From: Gammaproteobacteria bacterium
Lineage (GTDB): Bacteria > Pseudomonadota > Gammaproteobacteria > Pseudomonadales > Azotimanducaceae
Assembly (NCBI GenBank): GCA_026709225.1
Contig: JAPOTJ010000061.1
Span: 1 to 63,547 of the forward strand
Reading direction: 5' to 3'
Length of the DNA stretch: 63,547 nucleotides
Positions 49,015 to 56,724 of this stretch are shown in pieces. Under the pieces are notes generated by a model. That model searched no databases and was not told the origin of the DNA. It saw only the letters and a program-made list of their open reading frames with translations. Each line of letters begins with the position of its first letter. The first letter of the stretch is position 1. Position numbers and translations under genes: made by a program.

Positions 49015-50343
49015 TCAGCAATTCCAATCAACGCGGTTCCCGCGGGATTCAAGGAGATCCCAGACATTCCGTTCGAGCACTGCAATGGTCCTGTCTCGTC
49101 CACGCATCTGCTCGAAATAGGTTTGCAGCGAGGGGATTGGCACTCGCAGATGCTCAGCATCCTCATCCTTGGAATCGTCGATTTCGACAAGTCCGCAGTG
49201 AAGTGCCTTCTTGAAAGCGCTTTGGGCTTCGGCAAGCGGCATCCCGTATTCATCGACTGCGATCATTTGAACCTCCGGGACGGTCAAGGGCCTTCCCGTT
49301 CGCAGGCATGCGCCTATTGATTTGATGTAGTCGAGATGATCTACCCGTGAAATCACGTCCTTGTAGAAGTCGATTCGAAGAGTGTGGCCGATATGCAAGA
49401 CATGCTTGAGCGTGACGGCCGGTGTTTCGCACAGGAAAGCCGATGCGATGCCACGAAGATAGGATTGAAGATGCCTCGGATACCCTTCACTCACACAAGC
49501 GATGGCGTCGTTGAAGGTTTCACGAGTGCTCCGAGGCATATCTGGAAAGCCAAATGGGGGATGCGACCAGAATGCATCAAGAATGATCCGTGTCATTTCA
49601 CCCGACAGACTGCCGAGCGAGTGTTTGACATCTGTTGTCAATCTCGGTGACACGCCGACGTCGGAGAGACGGCTTCCTGTATCGGGCAATCCAGCGAACA
49701 CAGTCACGGTTCGTAAGTTTTCTGTTTTGCCCCTTGCCAAGGTAATGGCAATCCGGTTGATGTCGCTAGAGGTGTCGGGCATGACCTGCTGAGCCTCGTC
49801 AATGAGCACAAGAAACGTCGTGCCAGGAGGCACATCAAGACATTCTTCTAAAACATCCCAGACAAATTCTCCGTCCTTGAATCGTTGTCGAAAAGCGTGT
49901 GTGGTCGTTTCATAACCTGCCTTCAAGCCGATGTGTTTGTCTCCCAAATGCCCATGTATCCACTTCTGCGTCGCTTGTTGTTGAAGCAGGCGCTCGAACC
50001 CGCTCGATTTGAGGAATGTCTTGGCAACCGAGAATCCATCGGACAATTGATGCCCGTCCAAGTGAACGGGAATGACCTGTGCGGTGGCGTCATATCGATG
50101 TTCGAGCTCACGGAGCACGGATGTTTTCCCACTTCCTGGCGGTCCTTGGATAATGGCTGCGTTGTCGAATGACATGCCTTTTTCGTTGACTTGCCTGAGT
50201 TGCTCCTCGATGTCTTCGAAAATGCGTTCTCGTCCAACAAACAGAAATGGTTCGTCACGTTCGCCACGACCGATCAGGGACGCGAGTGCCGCCCTATTGT
50301 CGTCTGTGAGCGTGTTTTCAATATGCATGGATTGCGGGGACAT
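49015..50343 (-). CDS. AAA/STAND-like P-loop ATPase
   Basis: A 442-residue protein with an N-terminal FLFVGRERIFEDIEEQL, Walker A IIQGPPGSGKTSVLREL (near residue 67), Walker B FLVLIDEAQQVMP and an arginine-rich sensor stretch, followed by C-terminal helical and winged-helix-like regions (TVPEVQMIAVDEYGM, CGLVEIDDSKDED). It resembles ExeA/AAA_16 ATPases found in many accessory loci; no partner gene is recognisable. ATG 50343 was chosen; 50328 is also possible. It is divergent from the nitrile hydratase operon with a short gap. Confidence 0.75.
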   Translation of the reverse strand: MSPQSMHIENTLTDDNRAALASLIGRGERDEPFLFVGRERIFEDIEEQLRQVNEKGMSFDNAAIIQGPPGSGKTSVLRELEHRYDATAQVIPVHLDGHQLSDGFSVAKTFLKSSGFERLLQQQATQKWIHGHLGDKHIGLKAGYETTTHAFRQRFKDGEFVWDVLEECLDVPPGTTFLVLIDEAQQVMPDTSSDINRIAITLARGKTENLRTVTVFAGLPDTGSRLSDVGVSPRLTTDVKHSLGSLSGEMTRIILDAFWSHPPFGFPDMPRSTRETFNDAIACVSEGYPRHLQSYLRGIASAFLCETPAVTLKHVLHIGHTLRIDFYKDVISRVDHLDYIKSIGACLRTGRPLTVPEVQMIAVDEYGMPLAEAQSAFKKALHCGLVEIDDSKDEDAEHLRVPIPSLQTYFEQMRGRDRTIAVLERNVWDLLESRGNRVDWNC

Positions 50344-50419
50344 GCAATGTTCCGATTCTGCCAATAGACATGCGACATGGCTTTGCGCACGCCGCCTATT
50401 CGGTGCATAGTAGAGCATT

Positions 50420-51106
50420 ATGGACGGAATTCACGATCTAGGCGGCAAGCAGGGCTTCGGCAAGGTTGTCCGAGAGCGGCAGGAGCCTGCTTTTCACGAG
50501 CGCTGGGAAGCGAGTGTCCATGCGAGCATGGTCGCCATCGCCGTGCAAGGCTGGCTCGGCAACATCGACCGGTTTCGTCATGCGATTGAACGCATTGATC
50601 CTGCTGCGTATTTGACGCACACCTACTATGGTCGCTGGCTGGCTGGTTTGGAGACTCTTCTTGAGGAATCGGGGAAGTTGACCGGTGGCGAGATCGATGC
50701 GCGCGTGCGCAAGATGAGCAATCTCGATCAGCAGGAGAGACTGACAAGGGCGGCGCGTCCACGCCTCTATTTCGAAACGAAGCCATTGTCCGAAGATGCT
50801 ATCCGCGGCGCACAAAGAGAGACGCATGCGCCGCCTCGATTCGTTGTCGGCGACACGGTGCGGACGAGCCGGCACGGCAGCGATGGCCATACGAGACTGC
50901 CAGCCTATGCGCGCGACAAGATTGGGCGCATCGTCGCATCGCACGGCGCGTGGGTGTTTCCGGACACCAATGCGCACGGGCTCGGCGAGCAGCCATGCAG
51001 CCTCTACACGGTGGCATTTGAGGGTAGCGAACTCTGGGGTGGCGCCGGCGAGTCGGATGCTGAAGTCTGCATTGATCTCTTCGAGCCCTATCTCAAACGC
51101 GCTTGA
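50420..51106 (+). CDS. nthB: Nitrile hydratase beta subunit
   Basis: Hydrates nitriles to amides together with the alpha subunit. The N-terminus MDGIHDLGGKQGFGKV is diagnostic; ERWEASVHASMVAIAVQGWL, THTYYGRWLAGLETLL and the C-terminal SH3-like barrel (PPRFVVGDTVRT, ARDKIGRIVASHG, LYTVAFEGSELWG) follow. 228 residues. Three bases separate it from the alpha subunit. Beta-before-alpha order is common for cobalt-type enzymes. Confidence 0.95.
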   Translation: MDGIHDLGGKQGFGKVVRERQEPAFHERWEASVHASMVAIAVQGWLGNIDRFRHAIERIDPAAYLTHTYYGRWLAGLETLLEESGKLTGGEIDARVRKMSNLDQQERLTRAARPRLYFETKPLSEDAIRGAQRETHAPPRFVVGDTVRTSRHGSDGHTRLPAYARDKIGRIVASHGAWVFPDTNAHGLGEQPCSLYTVAFEGSELWGGAGESDAEVCIDLFEPYLKRA

Positions 51107-51109
51107 CGC

Positions 51110-51688
51110 ATGGACGACACGCCAACAGATATGCGACAGGTGCGACTGCGCGCTGAAGCGCTCGAATCCTTGCTTGTTGAACGGGGGCTCCTCATGGAAA
51201 GCGATATCGACCAAGTGATTGCGCAGTTCGAGCAGCGGGTGGGGCCGGTCAATGGTGCCAAAGTAGTGGCTCGTGCTTGGACAGACGCGGAATTCAAGCT
51301 GCGCTTGCTCGCAGACGGCACGGATGCCATTCGCGAGTTCAGGTTTTCGGGCGGCCAAGTGGAGCGGCTCGTGGTCGTCGAAAATACGCACGTCGAACAC
51401 AACGTGGTGGTGTGCACGCTCTGCTCCTGCTATCCGTGGGCGCTGTTGGGACTTCCACCGCGCTGGTACAAGGACCCCGCCTACCGCTCTCGGATCGTGC
51501 GCGAGCCGCGATCTGTGCTGGCGGAGATGGGGCTCGAGGTGCCGGCATCCAAGCGCATTCGCGTCTGGGATTCGAGCGCCGAAATTCGCTACATGGTCTT
51601 GCCGCAACGACCTGACGGGGCAGAAGCCTTGAGCGAAAAGGAACGAGAAGCCCTTGTGACACGCGACGCTATGATTGGCGTGGCTTGA
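51110..51688 (+). CDS. nthA: Nitrile hydratase alpha subunit, cobalt type
   Basis: Carries the metal-binding claw V-C102-T-L-C105-S-C107 ([10 protein letters not shown]). Threonine in the second position is the pattern of cobalt enzymes, whereas iron enzymes have serine. The claw cysteines Cys105 and Cys107 should be oxidised post-translationally. [20 protein letters not shown] and the C-terminal [13 protein letters not shown] are family features. 192 residues. Between the beta subunit and the activator gene. Confidence 0.96.
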   Translation: MDDTPTDMRQVRLRAEALESLLVERGLLMESDIDQVIAQFEQRVGPVNGAKVVARAWTDAEFKLRLLADGTDAIREFRFSGGQVERLVVVENTHVEHNVVVCTLCSCYPWALLGLPPRWYKDPAYRSRIVREPRSVLAEMGLEVPASKRIRVWDSSAEIRYMVLPQRPDGAEALSEKEREALVTRDAMIGVA

Positions 51689-51691
51689 GCG

Positions 51692-52012
51692 GTGCAGGGC
51701 GACCTGACAGCGCAGGCGGAAGCGTTTGGTGCGCCGAGCGCGAATGGCGAACTCGTGTTCGATGAGCCTTGGCAGGGCCGAGTGCTTTCCATGGCGGTTC
51801 ATCTGAGCGATCGCGGAGAATTCGCGTGGGATGATTTTCGCGCGAAGCTCGTTGACGAAATCAGCGAACGTCCCGAAGAAGGCTACTACGTGCAGTTCCT
51901 GCGGGCGCTCGAAAAAACGCTCTTGCACGGCAGGCTGCTTGCGGCAACAGAGATTTCCGATCGAATGCGCGTCATCATGCACGCGCCTCACGATCACATT
52001 CGAAAAAATTGA
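51692..52012 (+). CDS. Nitrile hydratase activator / accessory protein
   Basis: A 106-residue protein resembling the N-terminal half of the beta subunit (FDEPWQGRVLSMAVHLSDRG, YYVQFLRALEKTLL), as the small cobalt-loading activators do. They exchange subunits with apo-alpha to insert cobalt. Starts with GTG three bases after the alpha stop, completing a beta-alpha-activator operon. No cobalt transporter gene follows. Confidence 0.85.
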   Translation: MQGDLTAQAEAFGAPSANGELVFDEPWQGRVLSMAVHLSDRGEFAWDDFRAKLVDEISERPEEGYYVQFLRALEKTLLHGRLLAATEISDRMRVIMHAPHDHIRKN

Positions 52013-52077
52013 GTTTTTGAGAAGGGTGTGTACATGGCTATGTGGGTATACTGAGCATATTGTTGCAGGAGACAGTG

Positions 52078-52953
52078 ATGCAGACGGATAGCGGCGCGCG
52101 TGCGCCCCGACATCCTACCGCCTTCACAGATGCGCGGCCTGAATTTGGCTTCAGGGCTCTCTCAAAGATTCGGCTACGAGCATATGTGGAGCGCATCGTA
52201 TTTGCTGCGTTTCTGCGTTTTCGGCGTGTGCCCGATCCGGTGAAGGCCGACGTTTCATATTACTTTCCAACGTCCTCCAAGCGCAGCTACAAACGAGCGA
52301 AAAAGTTCGCTACCAAGGAGCCTGGAACAATCAAATGGCTGGATGCGTCACTGCAAGAAGGCGATGTCTTCTTCGATATTGGCGCGAACATGGGCATCTA
52401 CTCGGCATTTGCGGCGTCTCGGATCGGCGATGGTGTCGTATATGCGTTTGAGCCTCATGCCCAGAACTTCACCCTTCTTACGGAAACGATCGCTTTGAAT
52501 GGTCTCGCCGGGGTGATACGACCGCTCTCATTGGCACTTGGAGCACGGTCCGAACTGCAGCCTTTTTACTATTCTAGCCTTGTCAGCGGCTCTAGCGGCT
52601 CGCAAGTCGAAGCTAGCCCAATGGCGGTCACTGAAAGCATCCTATATGAACTAAAATTTTGCGAGTGCATTGATTCGTTGATTGAACAGCCGGCTTTTTC
52701 GCTTCCCAACCTGGTGAAAATCGATGTGGATGGGAATGAATTGAACATACTCCGCGGCATGGAAAAAGTACTGAGCGCTGGATCAATCCGCAGCATGCAA
52801 GTCGAAAGCGACCCGTCACTTGACAAAGCGATCAGGGATTTCTTGGGACGTTTTGGCTACCGCGAAAGCGCTCGTCACTTTTCTTCCCAAGGTCAGAAGA
52901 TCCATGACCTCGGCAGGCCATATCCTGCGAACGTGATATACGTGAAGGCGTAA
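52078..52953 (+). CDS. FkbM-family methyltransferase
   Basis: Class I SAM methyltransferase of 291 residues: AdoMet motif VFFDIGANMGIYSAFAASRI, VYAFEPHAQNFTLLTETIAL and the FkbM hallmark LVKIDVDGNELNILRGMEKV. FkbM enzymes O-methylate sugars or small molecules. AGGAG about eight bases upstream supports ATG 52078. First of a five-gene same-strand run encoding sugar-modifying enzymes; it may act on surface glycans, which is inferred. Confidence 0.88.
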   Translation: MQTDSGARAPRHPTAFTDARPEFGFRALSKIRLRAYVERIVFAAFLRFRRVPDPVKADVSYYFPTSSKRSYKRAKKFATKEPGTIKWLDASLQEGDVFFDIGANMGIYSAFAASRIGDGVVYAFEPHAQNFTLLTETIALNGLAGVIRPLSLALGARSELQPFYYSSLVSGSSGSQVEASPMAVTESILYELKFCECIDSLIEQPAFSLPNLVKIDVDGNELNILRGMEKVLSAGSIRSMQVESDPSLDKAIRDFLGRFGYRESARHFSSQGQKIHDLGRPYPANVIYVKA

Positions 52954-53013
52954 CACTCACTTCGGGTAGGAGATACAGTTTCGACTGCGCCATCCCACGG
53001 AACAGAGAACAAA

Positions 53014-53445
53014 GTGACTTCAACACGGCTACAAGAAATAGAAAAAGCGCATCATCTACTGAAGGACTATGACGGCTCGACCGTGACCGCCGTCGCCGAA
53101 ATCTGGGCGGAAGAGAATTTGGGGATGAAGAAGGCCGAGAGAGGCAACGCTGGTTATGATGGTGTCTTGCCGGATGGTTGCACTCTGGAAGTCAAGTCGA
53201 AGAAGCATGGTGCCCATTCCGCTTCTGCTACCTACATCACATTGTCCAAGTCATCAATCCAACACGCCGAGAGTGTGCTGATCGTTTTTGTCGATTACGA
53301 CACTTGTCGAGTGCGGCGCACGATTGGGCCGGTGTTATTGGACAGGCTCATACAGGTTGGCCGAACAGGCAAGAAAGAGACCCGCTACTATGTCGCAGAA
53401 ATCCTCACTTTGCTGCCAGCTTCCCAGCGCGATGTCCCGCTATAG
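53014..53445 (+). CDS. Small PD-(D/E)XK-like protein
   Basis: A 143-residue protein with GNAGYDGVLPDGCTLEVKSKK, an Asp followed by Glu-x-Lys at restriction-enzyme-like spacing, after an N-terminal helical part (AVAEIWAEENLGMKKAE) and before HSASATYITLSKSSIQ and SVLIVFVDYDT. It may be a stand-alone nuclease-fold protein. GTG start at 53014. It interrupts a run of glycan-modification genes and does not obviously share their function. Confidence 0.6.
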   Translation: MTSTRLQEIEKAHHLLKDYDGSTVTAVAEIWAEENLGMKKAERGNAGYDGVLPDGCTLEVKSKKHGAHSASATYITLSKSSIQHAESVLIVFVDYDTCRVRRTIGPVLLDRLIQVGRTGKKETRYYVAEILTLLPASQRDVPL

Positions 53446-53480
53446 GATTACTTGTTTCCGCCCTCAGAGTGATTGTTCAC

Positions 53481-54233
53481 ATGCTCTCCTTTGACCAAGC
53501 CGAGTTTCGCTACGAGCCGTTCCCGATCGGTCTCACCAAGGAGGTGCTCGCGCCGGACCACTATCGTGAGCTGGTGGCGGCCTTCCCCGACATCGCGCTC
53601 ATGAAGCGCATGGACGGCAACATCAACAAGCTCTCGCTCTCCGAGAAGAACAATACGCTCCGCTATCGCAGCTTCGTGCGGTCAAATCCCCTGTGGCGCG
53701 ACTTTCATGACTACATTAAGCGGCGCGGATTCATCGGCGACATACTCAAGATGCTGCGCGAACGGCATATCGACCTGAACCTGAAGCGCGCAGCAACCAC
53801 CACAAGCGGCGCTTGGGCGCGCGTACTTGCTTCTCTCCTTCAGGGCCAACCGCCCTACGACTTGACACGACTCAGCGCGCGATTCGAGTTCTCCGTTGTG
53901 CACGGCAACGGTGGCTACTTGAAGCCGCACACGGACACACCGAAAAAATTCATCACCCTCGTGATTTCAATGATCGGGGAGGGCGAATGGCCACTCGAAT
54001 ATGGCGGCGGCACCGATGTCAATCGAGCGCTCGATGTTCGCAATGCCTACAATTACGCCAATCGCTCGCTTGAGTTTTCGGATGTCGAGATCCTTCACAC
54101 CTATGATTTCGAGCCGAATCAGTGCGTGATCTTCGTGAAGACGTTTAACTCGCTGCATTCGGTGCGCCCGATTCACGCACCCGCGGACGCCTTGCGAAAG
54201 TCGCTCACCATCAATATTGAGCGGGCACACTAA
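53481..54233 (+). CDS. 2-oxoglutarate/Fe(II)-dependent oxygenase-like protein
   Basis: A 250-residue double-stranded beta-helix protein with a metal triad pattern H150-x-D152 (KPHTDTPKKF) and distal His in LHSVRPI, followed by the 2OG-binding Arg region (ALRKSLTINIER). FEFSVVHGNGGYL precedes the HxD. ATG 53481 was picked as the first Met after the upstream gene; the frame remains open further upstream without similarity. Directly abuts the next gene (TAA then ATG). Perhaps it hydroxylates a lipid or sugar precursor; substrate unknown. Confidence 0.75.
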   Translation: MLSFDQAEFRYEPFPIGLTKEVLAPDHYRELVAAFPDIALMKRMDGNINKLSLSEKNNTLRYRSFVRSNPLWRDFHDYIKRRGFIGDILKMLRERHIDLNLKRAATTTSGAWARVLASLLQGQPPYDLTRLSARFEFSVVHGNGGYLKPHTDTPKKFITLVISMIGEGEWPLEYGGGTDVNRALDVRNAYNYANRSLEFSDVEILHTYDFEPNQCVIFVKTFNSLHSVRPIHAPADALRKSLTINIERAH

Positions 54234-55592
54234 ATGTCCCGCTTCGCCACTAAGCGCAAGCATTGGAAGTACCGAGGCTTGCTGCGTTCAACCAAGCGTC
54301 CGCCCGGCCACCGGGCAGAGCCGGTGTTGTTTCGCATGCCGGCAGAGCCGGGCAAGGCTTCCGCTGCGCCGGTGCGCATCTATGTCGGCAGCGAGCCGCT
54401 GCAGCACCGTGCCGAGCGCGTGCTCCTGTGGTCGCTCGAAAAAGTCCGCGATCCCGCTCGCGAGTATCAGGTCTATTTGATGAAGGATCTCATCGGCTTT
54501 GCGCGCAACGGCTGGAAGACCGCGTTCAAGACCTACCGCTACGCTGTGCCGTCGCTTGCGGGCAACCAGGGCAGAGCGATCTACAACGATGTCGATCAGA
54601 TCTACCTGCACGACCCAAGCGAGCTGTTCGACCTCGATATGGACGGGCACGGCGTGCTGTGCATCGACGACCGCGATTCGTCGGTGATGCTCATCGATTG
54701 CGAACGCATGGCCGATGTGTGGCGCGAAGCCGACGCAAAAACCGAACAGCAACACAAGGTCTTCCGGCGTAGGGCGAAAGCGCGCGATCTGTGGGGGCCA
54801 TTGCCGCCGCGCTGGCATGCGCGCGACACCGATTACGTCGCTGGCCAATCGGGGCTGCTGCATTTCACCACCCTGCATAAGCAGCCGTGGCATCCCTTTC
54901 CGCGCGAACTCAAGTACGAGGCCAACGAAGTCGGGGACGTCTGGCACACGCTTGAGGCCGAGGCCGACGCCGCGGGGTTCACCCCCTGGAGCAAGGCGCA
55001 GCCATGCGTGCTGCAGTTGCAAAAAGCCGCGACCGGCGGCGGCTCGCTGGAAGCCGAGATCGCTCGCATCGGCGCATTAGTGGAGCGCTACCGGCCATCG
55101 ACGCTGCTTGACTATGGATCAAGCACGGAACTTGTCTATCAGGACAGTCCTGAACACGAGTCCGGCGGTCGTCACAAAATCGTGCAACAGTGGCCGGGCG
55201 TTGCCGTCACCTGCTACGACCCCGGGAACGCGTCGTGTGCGGTGCCTGTTTCCGGGACATATGATGCTGTCATCGCTACCGACGTGCTTGAGCATGTGCC
55301 GGAAGAGGATGTGCCTTGGGTGCTCGACGAGATCTTTTCGTTGTGCGGCGGTTTCTTGTACTTGGTCGCGGCATGCTTCCCGGCGCGCAAGCACCTGCCC
55401 GATAGTCAGAACGCGCGCTGCACCGTCATGCTGCCTGCCTGGTGGCACGGACAAGTCGAAGCGGCGGCCAGGCGTCGAATGGCGACCTCGCCTGAGGCGT
55501 GTCTGCACTGGACGCTGTGTACGCGAGAGAAGAGATCGTTTCGGCCCGGCATCAGGTCGCGCTGGTTTGAAGGCACAACTGCCGCCGCGTGA
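54234..55592 (+). CDS. Glycosyltransferase-like domain fused to SAM methyltransferase
   Basis: A 452-residue two-domain protein. N-terminal ~270 residues resemble GT8-type glycosyltransferases: VRIYVGSEPLQHRAERVLLW and a DxD motif in IYNDVDQIYLHDPSELFD (Asp119, Asp121), then GQSGLLHFTT and PWHPFPRELKYE. From ~275 a class I methyltransferase starts with TLLDYGSSTELVY and VIATDVLEHVPEEDVPWVLD. Function untested; sugar transfer followed by methylation of the same glycan is a natural reading. Its TGA overlaps the GTG of the next gene. Confidence 0.72.
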   Translation: MSRFATKRKHWKYRGLLRSTKRPPGHRAEPVLFRMPAEPGKASAAPVRIYVGSEPLQHRAERVLLWSLEKVRDPAREYQVYLMKDLIGFARNGWKTAFKTYRYAVPSLAGNQGRAIYNDVDQIYLHDPSELFDLDMDGHGVLCIDDRDSSVMLIDCERMADVWREADAKTEQQHKVFRRRAKARDLWGPLPPRWHARDTDYVAGQSGLLHFTTLHKQPWHPFPRELKYEANEVGDVWHTLEAEADAAGFTPWSKAQPCVLQLQKAATGGGSLEAEIARIGALVERYRPSTLLDYGSSTELVYQDSPEHESGGRHKIVQQWPGVAVTCYDPGNASCAVPVSGTYDAVIATDVLEHVPEEDVPWVLDEIFSLCGGFLYLVAACFPARKHLPDSQNARCTVMLPAWWHGQVEAAARRRMATSPEACLHWTLCTREKRSFRPGIRSRWFEGTTAAA

Positions 55593-56713
55593 AACGTCCT
55601 GGGCTTGCTGAGCGGCTAGGCTGGGCACCGCGGCGGAAAGGGCGAGCGGTGATCATCTGGGTGCAGGGTGAAGAAGATCTCGCGCCCGTTCGCGGCCTGG
55701 TTGCCGAGCTCGCCCGCGAGCATCCGCGCGTGAATTTTCTCGTTGTCAGCGAGTCCGGCGCGTTTGCGCTCCCGGACGGTGTTCGCCAAGTATTGCGCGC
55801 ACCGATCGCCTTTCGCTTCGTGCTTGCTCTGTTCTTCTCGCGCACGCGGCCGCAGGCGATTTTGATTGCTGCCTCTGTCAGACACCGGGCGATCGAGAAA
55901 ACCGCCCGGCGGCATGATATTCGAGTCCACCTCATCGATGATGAATACGGTGATGACGCGGCGCAGTTCAAGGCCGACGTGAAAGCCTCGATTCTGAATA
56001 CGAAGAGGAAGCACGCTGGTATGCGAAGGTCCATGCTCAGCGTCCCCGGCATTCGCAGGCTCTCTGAGCGAAGCTTGGTGCCAGTAGCCGATCTTGATTC
56101 GCTCGCGAGTGCGCTTCGCTTTCCGCAGCGGATTCTGTGTCTCGGCAACGGCCCGTCGTCTGAATCCGAAGAGGTCAAGGCGCTTGTTGATAGCGACTTC
56201 GACGCCGTGTTTCGCGTCAATCATCGCTGGCTGGAGCGAGGACTCTTCACGCGCCCGCACATGGTATTTGCCGCAGGCTCAAAACCGGTGCGACGCATCG
56301 CGCCGCCGTGCATCTTTTGTGTGCAGGACGCTCAGCGGGCAGAAAAGGTGCGCCGAGCATGCCTGCACTTAAGCGCGGGTCGCTCTTTGGTGGTCGCCGA
56401 GGAACTCGGCATTCTCGATGACTGGACGCAGCTTGAAGCCGACGGCTTCGGCAGTTTCGCACCGACCAACGGCACCGTCATGCTGATCCTCGCGCGCGCG
56501 CTCAAGCCGCGCCATATCACGGTCGCAGGCGTTGATCTCTTCTCCGATGCGCAAGGCGCGTATCCGGGCGATCCGAGCACGGCCAATGCCTACGGCATAT
56601 TCCACAGCCGCAACAAGGAGCTTGCGTTCACGCGCTGCTGGGTGCAGGCAGTGAGTGTGGATGACAGCATTGACCTCAGGCTCGTCGGAGATGCGCTCCA
56701 AGCCCTTTGGTGA
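55589..56713 (+). CDS. GT29-like (sialyltransferase-motif) glycosyltransferase
   Basis: A 374-residue protein. The C-terminal half has ILCLGNGPSSESEEVKAL, FDAVFRVNHRWLERG and TNGTVMLILARALKPRHI, matching the nucleotide-sugar-binding motifs seen in GT29-like sialyltransferase-fold proteins. The N-terminal half (RAVIIWVQGEEDLAPVRGLV, HPRVNFLVVSES, HLIDDEYGDDAAQ) looks like a separate Rossmann-like domain, possibly a GT-B partner. GTG start overlaps the previous stop. Donor and acceptor cannot be assigned. Ends 11 bases from the convergent autotransporter. Confidence 0.68.
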   Translation: MKRPGLAERLGWAPRRKGRAVIIWVQGEEDLAPVRGLVAELAREHPRVNFLVVSESGAFALPDGVRQVLRAPIAFRFVLALFFSRTRPQAILIAASVRHRAIEKTARRHDIRVHLIDDEYGDDAAQFKADVKASILNTKRKHAGMRRSMLSVPGIRRLSERSLVPVADLDSLASALRFPQRILCLGNGPSSESEEVKALVDSDFDAVFRVNHRWLERGLFTRPHMVFAAGSKPVRRIAPPCIFCVQDAQRAEKVRRACLHLSAGRSLVVAEELGILDDWTQLEADGFGSFAPTNGTVMLILARALKPRHITVAGVDLFSDAQGAYPGDPSTANAYGIFHSRNKELAFTRCWVQAVSVDDSIDLRLVGDALQALW

Positions 56714-56724
56714 GCGATGATCAG

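Noticed and set aside
50438-51997. 519-codon minus-strand frame across the nitrile hydratase operon
   Set aside because: It runs through three unmistakable genes on the other strand and contains no known motif; it is open only by composition.
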